Assembly: GCA_023418535.1 (NCBI GenBank)
Contig: JAEZZN010000071.1
Location: 1-15,893 of the forward strand
DNA length: 15,893 bases
From: Bacillota bacterium
GTDB taxonomy: Bacteria; Bacillota_A; Clostridia; Tissierellales; Peptoniphilaceae
Direction: 5' to 3'
In this document: piece by piece, positions 6,739-14,285 of the stretch
How positions within the stretch are numbered: the first letter of the stretch is position 1
Layout: each line of letters starts with the position of its first letter
The notes under the pieces: generated by a model
The model's input: the letters and a program-made list of their open reading frames with translations, nothing else
What the model was told of the DNA's origin: nothing
The model's database searches: none
Translations under genes and position numbers: made by a program

Positions 6739-9285
6739 ATGAGACAAAAATTTGATATAGAAGGGATGACTTGTGCAGCATGTCAAATAAGTATTGAAAA
6801 AGCAGTAAAGAATTTAGGCGTCGAAAAAGCAAATGTATCACTATTGACAAATACATTAGAAGTTGATGGAGATATTTCTTCAGAAGAAATAATAAACGCT
6901 GTTGAAAACGCAGGATATAAAGCATATTCTAAACAAAAAAATGAGAAAGCTAAAACAACAAATCCTAATGATTATTATAAAAAAGAAATAAAAAATTTAG
7001 AAAAAAGATTGATAGTTTCCATTCCTCTTATGTTAATTTTAATGTATATAGCGATGGGGGAAATGATTAATTTACCATATCCTAAAATCTTATCTGGATA
7101 TGAAAATGCAGGGATATTTGCTTTTTTACAATTTATAATCGCAATTCCAATTGTATATGTAAATAGAGTTTATTTTGAAATGGGATTTAAATCATTATTT
7201 AAAGGAGTTCCAAATATGGATTCTCTTGTGGCGATAGGATCCGCTTCAGCTGTAATCTACGGATTATTTGCAACTTTTATGATTAGTTATGGTTTAGGTC
7301 GTGCAAATGAAACTTTAGTTCATCAATATAGACACGACCTATATTATGAAGCAGCTACTATGATATTAACTTTGATAACACTTGGTAAATATTTTGAAGT
7401 AAAATCTAAAGCTAAAACCACCGATGCGATAAATAAACTTATTGAATTACAGCCAGAAAGTGTTGTAATTATAAAAGATGGAAATGAAATTGAAACTTTA
7501 ATAGAAGATGTGAATATAGGTGATATAATAAAAGTTATTCCTGGAGAAAGAGTTGCACTTGATGGTATTGTAGTTGAAGGTAAATCTAGTGTAGACACTT
7601 CCGCAGTAACAGGAGAATCTATGCCTGTTGATGTAGATGTAGATGATAAAGTTATTTCAGGTTCTGTAAATAACACAGGATCATTTTTAATGAAAGCTAC
7701 AAGTGTCGGTTCAGATACAACTATTTCTAAAATTATTACACTAATTGAAGAAGCTTCAGCAACAAAAGCACCAATTTCACAAATATCAGATAAAATTTCA
7801 GGTATATTTGTGCCAGTTGTACTTGTAATTTCAATTTTAACATTTCTATATTGGATTTTAACTGGAGCTGAATTTACTTTTGCATTCTCAATGATGATAT
7901 CTGTATTAGTAATTTCATGTCCATGTGCTTTGGGGCTTGCGACACCAGTTGCTATGATGGTTGCAAATGGTAAGGCAGCAGAAAATGGAATACTTGTGAA
8001 AAATGCCGAAGCTTTAGAATTACTTCATAAAATAGACACAATAGTTTTTGATAAAACAGGTACAATTACTAAAGGTAAACCGGAACTGACAGATATAATC
8101 ACAGTTAATGGATTTGATAGTGAGAAAGCATTAAAAATAGCTTCTTCTATTGAATCTAATTCTCAACATCCTCTTGGACTTGCAATTATTAATTATGCAA
8201 AAGATAAAGGGTATGAGTTTGATAAAGCAGAAGATTTTAATACTGTTATTGGTAAAGGAATTGAAGCTAAAATTAATGATGAAAAATATTTTATAGGAAG
8301 TGATAAATATATAGAAAAAATTAATATAGATATTAAAGAAATTAGAAAGTATACAGATAAATATGCTATTCAAGGTAAGACGGTTGTTTATTTATTTGAT
8401 AGCAATAATTTATTAGCTATTTTTGCAATAGCAGATGCTATTAGAGAAACGGCAATAAATGTAGTTAAAGAAATAAAGAGTATGAATATTGAAGTGGTAA
8501 TGCTCACAGGAGATAATCAAATTACTGCGAAAGAAATTGCAAAAAAAGTTGGTGTAGATTCATGTGAATCAGAATTAATGCCGCAAGATAAAGATAAAAT
8601 AATACAAGAATATAAAGATGAAGGGAAAATTGTGGCAATGGTAGGAGATGGTATCAATGATGCTCCTGCTCTTATGAGAGCTGATATAGGTATAGGAATT
8701 GCCTCAGGAACTGATATAGCAATAGAATCGGCAGATATTGTACTAGTAAAGTCTAACTTACATGATATTGTAAGTTCTATAAAACTAAGTAGATTAACAA
8801 TAAAAAATATTAAAGAAAATTTATTTTGGGCTTTCTTTTATAATGTCATAGCAATTCCAATTGCTATGGGAGTGTTTTATCCTAGTTTAGGATTGAGGTT
8901 AAGCCCAATGATAGGTGCATTGGCGATGAGTATTTCTTCAGTGTTTGTTGTGGGAAATTCATTAAGAATTAAAAAGTTTAGGATTAATAAAAAAGAATTT
9001 TCAGAAGAAAATTTAGATAAAAATATAGTAAATTATGATAATATAGATTTAAATGATATTAGTAAATCGGAGGAAGATATGAAAGAAAAGGTATTAAATA
9101 TCGAAGGAATGTCATGTGGACATTGTAAAATGAATGTAGAAAAGGCATTAAATAAATTCTCAGAAGATGTAGAAGTATCATTAGAAGATAAGATTGCAAA
9201 AATATCCGTAAAAGATAGTATTAGTGATGAAGAATTAATCAAAGCTATTAAAGAAGCAGGATATGAAGTTGTAGGCATAAAATAA
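6739..9285 (+). CDS. copA: Copper-exporting P1B-type ATPase with N- and C-terminal metal-binding domains
   Basis: This inner-membrane pump exports Cu(I) using ATP. The 848 residues run as follows: an HMA domain with GMTCAAC (Cys12, Cys15); six membrane segments including SCPCALG (Cys394, Cys396); phosphorylation site DKTGT (Asp438); SNSQHPLG; GDGINDAP (Asp637, Asp641); the last two membrane segments with FFYNVIAIPIA and MIGALAMSISS, the P1B-1 copper signature; a charged linker of about 40 residues; and a second HMA domain with GMSCGHC (Cys793, Cys796) at the very C-terminus. A C-terminal CopZ-like domain is unusual for CopA. I chose ATG 6739, behind GGAGGA (6730-6735), over ATG 6724, which sits at the predicted transcription start. 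It heads the copper operon and overlaps csoR by 1 nt. Confidence 0.95.
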   Translation: MRQKFDIEGMTCAACQISIEKAVKNLGVEKANVSLLTNTLEVDGDISSEEIINAVENAGYKAYSKQKNEKAKTTNPNDYYKKEIKNLEKRLIVSIPLMLILMYIAMGEMINLPYPKILSGYENAGIFAFLQFIIAIPIVYVNRVYFEMGFKSLFKGVPNMDSLVAIGSASAVIYGLFATFMISYGLGRANETLVHQYRHDLYYEAATMILTLITLGKYFEVKSKAKTTDAINKLIELQPESVVIIKDGNEIETLIEDVNIGDIIKVIPGERVALDGIVVEGKSSVDTSAVTGESMPVDVDVDDKVISGSVNNTGSFLMKATSVGSDTTISKIITLIEEASATKAPISQISDKISGIFVPVVLVISILTFLYWILTGAEFTFAFSMMISVLVISCPCALGLATPVAMMVANGKAAENGILVKNAEALELLHKIDTIVFDKTGTITKGKPELTDIITVNGFDSEKALKIASSIESNSQHPLGLAIINYAKDKGYEFDKAEDFNTVIGKGIEAKINDEKYFIGSDKYIEKINIDIKEIRKYTDKYAIQGKTVVYLFDSNNLLAIFAIADAIRETAINVVKEIKSMNIEVVMLTGDNQITAKEIAKKVGVDSCESELMPQDKDKIIQEYKDEGKIVAMVGDGINDAPALMRADIGIGIASGTDIAIESADIVLVKSNLHDIVSSIKLSRLTIKNIKENLFWAFFYNVIAIPIAMGVFYPSLGLRLSPMIGALAMSISSVFVVGNSLRIKKFRINKKEFSEENLDKNIVNYDNIDLNDISKSEEDMKEKVLNIEGMSCGHCKMNVEKALNKFSEDVEVSLEDKIAKISVKDSISDEELIKAIKEAGYEVVGIK
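9079..9285 (+). CDS. copZ: Possible free CopZ copper chaperone from an internal start within copA
   Basis: An in-frame ATG at 9079 inside copA is preceded by GGAGG (9069-9073) with 5-nt spacing, as good as any ribosome site in the window. Starting there gives 68 residues, the usual length of CopZ/Atx1-like Cu(I) chaperones: a complete HMA fold beginning MKEKVLNIEGMSCGHC, with the CxxC at 13-16 and ending GYEVVGIK. The upstream 40-residue linker is charged and Asn/Asp-rich, like an inter-gene stretch that has become coding. It may be a former separate copZ fused in frame to copA while keeping its own start. E. coli is known to produce a CopZ-like product from copA, there by frameshifting at the N-terminal domain. 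Expression as a separate protein is inferred, not proven. Confidence 0.5.
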   Translation: MKEKVLNIEGMSCGHCKMNVEKALNKFSEDVEVSLEDKIAKISVKDSISDEELIKAIKEAGYEVVGIK

Positions 9286-9557
9286 TGAAAGCTGATCATA
9301 AAAAAATTACGAATCGTCTTAATAGGATTCGTGGTCAATTAGGTGGTGTGATTAAAATGGTTGAAGAAGATAAATATTGTTTGGATATTTCAACTCAATT
9401 AATGGCGGTATCTTCAGCTGTTAACTCTGTAAATAGAGAAATATTGATAGCACATATGAATTCATGTGTAGCAGAATCATTGAAAAATGGAAATGAAATA
9501 GATGTCTATGAAAAAATTGAAGAAATGGAAAAAATAATAAATAAATTGGGGAAATAA
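9285..9557 (+). CDS. csoR: CsoR family copper-sensing repressor
   Basis: A 90-residue all-helical DNA-binding repressor of the CsoR/DUF156 family. The N-terminal helix ITNRLNRIRGQLGGVIKMVEEDKYCLDI is typical. The Cu(I) ligands Cys32, His57 (IAHMNSC) and Cys61 are all present with Tyr31 before the first, the pattern of copper-sensing members rather than nickel (RcnR), formaldehyde (FrmR) or persulfide (CstR) sensors. Copper binding should release it from the operator at 6698-6714. The ATG overlaps the copA TAA (TAATG) and no clear Shine-Dalgarno site precedes it, so translation is probably coupled to the end of copA. The next gene overlaps in the same way. Confidence 0.93.
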   Translation: MKADHKKITNRLNRIRGQLGGVIKMVEEDKYCLDISTQLMAVSSAVNSVNREILIAHMNSCVAESLKNGNEIDVYEKIEEMEKIINKLGK

Positions 9558-10021
9558 TGTTAAATATTGTTTTATTTGAACCGGAGATAGCTCAAAATAC
9601 GGCGAATATAGGGCGTACATGTTATCTAACTAATACCAGGTTACATTTGATAAGACCATTTGGATTCATATTAGATGATAAAAAAATGAGAAGAGTAGGT
9701 TTGGATTATTGGGAACATGTAGATCTTGTTATTCATAATAGCTTTGAAGATTTTATTGAATATGCAAATGGTGCAAGCATATATTTAGCTACAACTCATG
9801 CAGATAAATTTTATACAGATGCTGAATATAAAGATGGTGACTTCATAATGTTTGGTAGTGAGTCAAAAGGTGTATATGATTATATACATGAAAGCTTAAA
9901 GGATTATGGAATAAAAATACCTATGAGAAAAGATAGTGATAGATCACTAAATTTAGCAAATACTGTAAATATAGTATTGTATGAGGCACTAAGACAAACA
10001 GAATTTAAGGATATGAGGTAA
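9557..10021 (+). CDS. trmL: tRNA (cytidine/uridine-34) 2'-O-methyltransferase, TrmL/YibK family
   Basis: A SPOUT-fold methyltransferase of minimal size (154 residues) that uses S-adenosylmethionine to methylate the ribose of wobble base 34 in leucine tRNAs. All three SpoU motifs are visible: NTANIGRTC (14-22, with Arg20), FGSESKGV (99-106), and IPMRKDSDRSLNLANTV (121-137), which forms the trefoil-knot cofactor pocket. The lack of an N-terminal RNA-binding extension matches TrmL rather than TrmH or RlmB. Its ATG overlaps the csoR stop (TAATG), with GGGGA 5 nt upstream. It is thus the third gene of a copper-controlled operon, although the enzyme itself has no known copper link. Confidence 0.93.
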   Translation: MLNIVLFEPEIAQNTANIGRTCYLTNTRLHLIRPFGFILDDKKMRRVGLDYWEHVDLVIHNSFEDFIEYANGASIYLATTHADKFYTDAEYKDGDFIMFGSESKGVYDYIHESLKDYGIKIPMRKDSDRSLNLANTVNIVLYEALRQTEFKDMR

Positions 10022-10023
10022 AT

Positions 10024-10953
10024 ATGGAAAAATATGATGTAATAATTATAGGTGCAGGTCCAGCTGGATTAACTGCAGGACTTTATGCAGCAAGGGCAGG
10101 ACTTAAAACCGCAATAATGGAGAAGGGACAATTAGGTGGACAGATAAGCTTAACTCTAGAAGTTGATAATTATCCTGGAGTCTTAGAAGCTCAAGGTCCT
10201 AGTCTAACCATGGATATGCTTAGTCAAGCTGAAAAGTTTGGCGCTGTTATGATATCTGATGAAATATTAGAAATCAGAGATGAAGATAAAGTTAAGATAG
10301 TGAAATCTAAAGCTAATATTTATGAAACAAAAACTATTATCTTCGCTACTGGTGCAGCTTCAAGAAGACTAAACATACCTGGAGAAGAAGAATTTGTAGG
10401 CAGAGGTGTTGGATATTGTGCTACATGTGATGGTGCTTTTTATACAGGAAGTGATGTATACGTAGTTGGTGGAGGAGATGCCGCTGTTGAAGAAGCAATA
10501 TTTTTAACAAGATTTGCTAAAAAAGTAATTATCCTTTATAGAGGATCCGAACTTAAAGCGGCGAAATCAATTCAAAAGCATGCGATGGAAAATCCTAAGA
10601 TTGAGATTAGATATCATAAAGAAGTTATAGAAGTTAAAGGAAGTACTTTTTTAGATAGTATATTAGTTAAAGATAATCAGACTAATGAAGTTGAAGAATT
10701 AACTAATTTACCAGGAGATCCTGGAATTGGATTATTTATTTTTATTGGATATTTACCCAATACAAAATTAGTTGAAGGAATACTTGACCTTGATAGAGGA
10801 TATGTAAAAGCTGGAGAAGATACAGTGACAAATGTTCCAGGAATTTTTGTTGCTGGAGATGTTAGAACTAAGACTGTTAGACAAATAGTTACTGCAACAT
10901 CAGATGGAGCGGTTGCTGCAATGGCTGCAGAAAAGTATATTACTTCATTATAA
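10024..10953 (+). CDS. trxB: Thioredoxin-disulfide reductase
   Basis: A cytoplasmic FAD enzyme that passes electrons from a nicotinamide donor to thioredoxin. The 309 residues show the FAD-binding GAGPAGLTAGLYAARAG (10-26), the redox pair CATC (Cys132, Cys135), the second dinucleotide fold GGGDAAVEEA (149-158) and the closing GIFVAGDVR. Oddly, the HRRxxxR motif that binds the NADPH 2'-phosphate in E. coli TrxB is here LYRGSELKA (171-179), with only one of the arginines. NADH or another donor is therefore possible. The start ATG 10024 is 2 nt after trmL, with GAGG 5 nt upstream. It is last in the copper operon and is followed by a terminator. No thioredoxin gene is in the window. Copper attacks thiols, so co-induction with CopA is sensible. 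Confidence 0.92.
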   Translation: MEKYDVIIIGAGPAGLTAGLYAARAGLKTAIMEKGQLGGQISLTLEVDNYPGVLEAQGPSLTMDMLSQAEKFGAVMISDEILEIRDEDKVKIVKSKANIYETKTIIFATGAASRRLNIPGEEEFVGRGVGYCATCDGAFYTGSDVYVVGGGDAAVEEAIFLTRFAKKVIILYRGSELKAAKSIQKHAMENPKIEIRYHKEVIEVKGSTFLDSILVKDNQTNEVEELTNLPGDPGIGLFIFIGYLPNTKLVEGILDLDRGYVKAGEDTVTNVPGIFVAGDVRTKTVRQIVTATSDGAVAAMAAEKYITSL

Positions 10954-10969
10954 TAGAAATTAATATAGT

Positions 10970-11012
10970 ATAGTGTGCTAGATTTATAATATTTCTTACA
11001 CACTATTTTTTT
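10970..11012 (+). terminator. Intrinsic terminator ending the copper operon
   Basis: ATAGTGTG (10970-10977) pairs perfectly with CACACTAT (10999-11006). The 21-nt loop is A/T-rich and seven T residues follow (11006-11012). The long loop makes it less compact than the other terminators here. Confidence 0.75.
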
Positions 11013-11274
11013 GTGTTGAATAAACAGCTTTTATTAGGGTATAAAACTTTATGTAAGATAATTTAATTTTTAATTTTAAAAATTTAATATATGTGATAAA
11101 ATATATATGCAATAAAAATTTCACAATATATTTTTAGTGCAATATACACTGTAAAACAGCTTGATTAAGCTTTTTATACAACTATAATTAATTTTATCAT
11201 TATTGAGTAATTTTTGAAATTAAGTTATAATAATGATATTAATGAGACTTTGTCTCAAATTTTAGGAGGATTTA
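11013..11274 (+). promoter_or_regulatory. Leader region upstream of gap
   Basis: With the trxB terminator, the gap between trxB and gap is 321 bp. No cggR-like gene and no credible small gene is present. I see a possible weak upstream promoter (TTGAAT 11016-11021, 18 bp, TATAAA 11040-11045), a short hairpin AGTG/CACT (11136-11150), a small hairpin followed by T (AGCTT-GATT-AAGCT, 11158-11171), the main promoter (11203-11231) and a 5'-UTR hairpin (11243-11257). The string AACAGCTT occurs near 11024 and near 11156. Confidence 0.45.
11203..11231 (+). promoter_or_regulatory. Main promoter of the glycolytic operon
   Basis: TTGAGT (11203-11208), a 17-bp spacer and a perfect TATAAT (11226-11231). 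The predicted start near 11238 gives a leader of about 37 nt. The leader opens with the hairpin TGAGAC-TTT-GTCTCA (11243-11257) and contains AGGAGGA at 11264-11270. Confidence 0.7.
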
Positions 11275-12273
11275 ATGAAGGTTGCAATCAGTGGATTTGG
11301 TAGAATCGGTAGAGACGTTGCAAGAATTATTTTAGAACAAGATAGAGAAGGCTTAGAACTTGTAGTAATAAATGATACAGGAAATAAAGAAACTTCTGCT
11401 AGATTATTCAAACATGATTCTTTATACGGAAAATTCTCAAAAGATATAGAATTGACAGAAGAAGGTGTTAAATTTGGAGATAGAGAAGTAAAATTTATTT
11501 CTGAAAGAGACCCTGAAAAATTACCATGGGGAGAATTAGGTGTTGAATTAGTTATTGATTCAACTGGTGCATTCAATAGTAAAGAAGGTGGAGAAAAACA
11601 CTTAAAAGCAGGTGCTAAAAAAGTTTTATTCACAGCTCCAGCTAAAGATGTTGACAAAACTTTTGTACTAGGTGTAAATGATAATGAATATGATCCAGTT
11701 AATCACAATATTGTTTCTAATGCATCATGTACAACAAACTGTTTAGCTCCAGTAGTAAAAGTTCTATTAGAAGAATTTGGTGTTGAAAAAGGTTTAATGA
11801 CAACAATTCACGCATATACTTCTGACCAAAACATACATGATAATAAACATAAAGACCCTAGAAGGGCTAGAGCAGCTGCATTAAATATGGTTCCTACAAC
11901 TACAGGTGCAGCTAAAGCAGTAGCTTTAGTATTACCAGAAGTTGAAGGTAAATTGACAGGATTTGCTGTCCGTGTACCAACCCCTACTGTATCTTTAGTA
12001 GATTTAACTGTACAATTATCTAAAGAAGCATCTAAAGAAGAAATCAATGCAGCATTTAAGAAAAGAGCTGAAGGAGATATGAAAGGCATATTAGGATATG
12101 CAGAAGATGAATTAGTATCAATTGATTTCCAAGGAGATAGTAGATCATCTATTTTTGATCCTTATTTAACATACACAATGGGTGATTTAGTAAAAGTTGT
12201 ATCATGGTATGACAACGAATGGGGATATTCAACAAGAGTTGTTGATTTAGCTCAATTAATAGCATCTAAATAA
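11275..12273 (+). CDS. gap: Glyceraldehyde-3-phosphate dehydrogenase, NAD-dependent type
   Basis: Oxidises and phosphorylates glyceraldehyde-3-phosphate to 1,3-bisphosphoglycerate with NAD+. The 332-residue length is typical. The Rossmann motif SGFGRIGRDV is at the N-terminus and Asp34 (VINDTG) is positioned to bind the NAD ribose, which argues for the catabolic NAD form. The catalytic SNASCTTNCLAP has Cys152, with base His179 in TTIHAYTSDQ. The substrate-phosphate regions and the C-terminal WYDNEWGYSTRVVDL are intact. AGGAGGA with 4-nt spacing gives a strong start. It is the first gene of the lower-glycolysis operon, separated from pgk by a GC-rich hairpin that may raise gap mRNA relative to the rest. 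Confidence 0.97.
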   Translation: MKVAISGFGRIGRDVARIILEQDREGLELVVINDTGNKETSARLFKHDSLYGKFSKDIELTEEGVKFGDREVKFISERDPEKLPWGELGVELVIDSTGAFNSKEGGEKHLKAGAKKVLFTAPAKDVDKTFVLGVNDNEYDPVNHNIVSNASCTTNCLAPVVKVLLEEFGVEKGLMTTIHAYTSDQNIHDNKHKDPRRARAAALNMVPTTTGAAKAVALVLPEVEGKLTGFAVRVPTPTVSLVDLTVQLSKEASKEEINAAFKKRAEGDMKGILGYAEDELVSIDFQGDSRSSIFDPYLTYTMGDLVKVVSWYDNEWGYSTRVVDLAQLIASK

Positions 12274-12279
12274 TTTATA

Positions 12280-12303
12280 TAGCCCAGTTTAAGGACTGGG
12301 CTA
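12280..12303 (+). other. GC-rich intercistronic hairpin between gap and pgk
   Basis: TAGCCCAGT (12280-12288) pairs perfectly with ACTGGGCTA (12295-12303) around TTAAGG. It is the most GC-rich stem in the window and has no T-tract, so it should not terminate efficiently. It begins 7 nt after the gap stop and ends about 10 nt before the pgk Shine-Dalgarno site. It could protect the 3' end of a processed gap message, cause partial termination, or damp pgk translation. Confidence 0.7.
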
Positions 12304-12321
12304 ATTTACATGGAGGATTTT

Positions 12322-13509
12322 ATGAAAAAAACACTTAAAGATCTTGATGTTCAAGGTAAAAAAGTATTAGTAAGAGTGGACTTTAATGTACCATTTTCTA
12401 AAGAAGATTCATCAGTGATTACAGATGATTCTAGAATTGTTGCAGCATTACCAACAATTAAATATCTTTTAGATAACAAAGCTAAAGTTATTTTAATGAG
12501 TCACTTGGGAAGACCTAAAGGTGAACCTAAACCTGAATTCTCATTAGCACCAGTAGCTAAAAGATTAGAAGAATTATTAGGTAAGACTGTTAAATTCTTA
12601 GATTCAGATGTAGTAGTAGATGAAAAAGTTAAAGAAGAAGTTGAAAACTTAAAAGAAGAAGAAGTTGCTTTATTACAAAATACTAGATATAGAAAAGAAG
12701 AAACAAAAAATGATCCAGAGTTTTCTAAAGAATTAGCTTCACTTGCAGATCTTTATGTAAATGATGCTTTTGGTACATCACATAGAGCACATGCATCAAA
12801 TGTTGGTGTTTCATCTTTATTACCATCAGCTTTAGGTTTCTTAGTTCAAAAAGAAGTTGAAATCATGGGTAAAGCAATTCAAGATCCAGAAAGACCATTT
12901 GTAGCAATCCTTGGTGGTGCAAAAGTTTCTGATAAAATTGGTGTAATTGAAAACTTATTAAACAAAGTTGATACAATTTTAATCGGTGGCGGTATGGCAT
13001 ATACATTCTTAAAAGCTCAAGGTAAAGAAATTGGTAAATCTTTATTAGAAGAAGATAAAATTGATTTAGCTAAAGAATTATTAAATAAAGCTGAAGAAAA
13101 AGGTGTAGAGTTAATATTACCAGTTGATTTTTCTGTTACAGATGAATTTAGTCCTAACGCAAAAGCTCAATATGTAGACGAAATTCCAGCTGATTTAGAA
13201 TCTCTTGATATTGGACCAAAGACAATAAAATTATTTTCAGATAAATTAAAAGACGCTAAGACAGTTGTATGGAATGGACCAATGGGTGTATTTGAATTTG
13301 AAGAATTTGCAAAAGGTACAAATGCCATTGCTAAAGCAATGACTGAAACTGACGCTGTTACAATAGTTGGTGGTGGTGATTCAGCATTAGCTGTTGAAAA
13401 AGCAGGATTAAAAGACAAAATCACACATGTATCTACAGGTGGCGGCGCAAGTTTAGAATTATTAGAAGGTAAGGTATTACCTGGTATTGACGCTGTTGAA
13501 GATAAATAA
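12322..13509 (+). CDS. pgk: Phosphoglycerate kinase
   Basis: Transfers phosphate from 1,3-bisphosphoglycerate to ADP, forming ATP. The 395 residues contain the N-domain signature [10 protein letters not shown] (15-24), SHLGRPKG, the basic-patch residues in [11 protein letters not shown] and [13 protein letters not shown], the hinge and nucleotide region [36 protein letters not shown], and the terminal glycine-rich [14 protein letters not shown] and [14 protein letters not shown] chose ATG 12322, which is preceded by GGAGGA. An in-frame ATG at 12310 would overlap that ribosome site and add four residues (MEDF) foreign to the family. tpiA follows after 9 nt. Confidence 0.97.
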   Translation: MKKTLKDLDVQGKKVLVRVDFNVPFSKEDSSVITDDSRIVAALPTIKYLLDNKAKVILMSHLGRPKGEPKPEFSLAPVAKRLEELLGKTVKFLDSDVVVDEKVKEEVENLKEEEVALLQNTRYRKEETKNDPEFSKELASLADLYVNDAFGTSHRAHASNVGVSSLLPSALGFLVQKEVEIMGKAIQDPERPFVAILGGAKVSDKIGVIENLLNKVDTILIGGGMAYTFLKAQGKEIGKSLLEEDKIDLAKELLNKAEEKGVELILPVDFSVTDEFSPNAKAQYVDEIPADLESLDIGPKTIKLFSDKLKDAKTVVWNGPMGVFEFEEFAKGTNAIAKAMTETDAVTIVGGGDSALAVEKAGLKDKITHVSTGGGASLELLEGKVLPGIDAVEDK

Positions 13510-13518
13510 GGAGAATAG

Positions 13519-14265
13519 ATGAGAACACCAATTATTGCAGGAAACTGGAAAATGAATAAAACATATTCAGAAGCAAAAGTTCTTTTAGATGAAATAAAAA
13601 ATCTTGAACTTTCTGAAAATGTTGAAGCGATAGTTTGTCCACCATTTACTAATTTAGCACTTGCTAAAGAAGTATTGGAAGGTACAAATGTTAAAGTAGG
13701 ATCTCAAAATGCATATCATAAAGATTCTGGAGCTTATACAGGTGAAGTATCTGTAGCTTTTCTAAAAGATTTAGGAATTGAATATGTAATTTTAGGACAC
13801 TCTGAAAGAAGAGAATATTTCCATGAAACAGATGAAGATATAAATGAAAAAGTTAAAGCTGTTTTATCACATGGATTATCTCCAATACTTTGTTGTGGAG
13901 AAACTCTTGAAGAGAGAGAAGCAGGAAAAGAAAAAGAAAAAGTAAAAACACAAATCGATGCTGATTTTGCAGGCTTGGAAGCGAAAGATTTTGAAAATAT
14001 TGTGATTGCTTATGAACCTATTTGGGCAATCGGTACAGGGAAAACAGCCTCAGCAGATGATGCAGAAGAAATGTGTGGATATATTAGAGAATTAGTTAGA
14101 GAAAAATTTGGTGAAGACGCAGCTAATAAAGTTCGTATTCAATACGGTGGCTCAGTAAAACCTGAAAATGTTACAGAAATTATGTCAAAAGAAAATATTG
14201 ATGGAGCATTAGTAGGTGGTGCTAGCTTAGAATCTGAAAGTTTTTCAAAATTAGTTAATTATTAA
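13519..14265 (+). CDS. tpiA: Triosephosphate isomerase
   Basis: Interconverts dihydroxyacetone phosphate and glyceraldehyde-3-phosphate. A complete 248-residue TIM barrel: GNWKMNKT with Lys11, LGHSERRE with His94, and AYEPIWAIGTGK with the catalytic Glu166 at the start of loop 6. The phosphate-binding YGGSVKPEN and GALVGGASL lie near the C-terminus. The Shine-Dalgarno AAGGAG (13508-13513) overlaps the pgk stop and lies 5 nt before ATG, which suggests coupled translation. It is the third gene of the glycolytic operon. Confidence 0.97.
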   Translation: MRTPIIAGNWKMNKTYSEAKVLLDEIKNLELSENVEAIVCPPFTNLALAKEVLEGTNVKVGSQNAYHKDSGAYTGEVSVAFLKDLGIEYVILGHSERREYFHETDEDINEKVKAVLSHGLSPILCCGETLEEREAGKEKEKVKTQIDADFAGLEAKDFENIVIAYEPIWAIGTGKTASADDAEEMCGYIRELVREKFGEDAANKVRIQYGGSVKPENVTEIMSKENIDGALVGGASLESESFSKLVNY

Positions 14266-14285
14266 AATAATATAAGGAAGTTAAT

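Noticed and set aside
7344..7676. Antisense open frame inside copA, and similar frames inside nagA, gap, pgk, trxB and gpmI
   Set aside because: All lie within strongly conserved genes on the other strand, lack ribosome sites and have low-complexity Ser/Ile/Phe-rich products typical of antisense frames in AT-rich DNA.
11016..11045. Second promoter (TTGAAT, 18 bp, TATAAA) upstream of gap
   Set aside because: Both hexamers are imperfect and AT-rich DNA gives many such matches; mentioned only as a possibility in the leader entry.
12310..12321. Upstream ATG for pgk
   Set aside because: The ATG overlaps the GGAGGA that serves ATG 12322; the family N-terminus starts at the second ATG.
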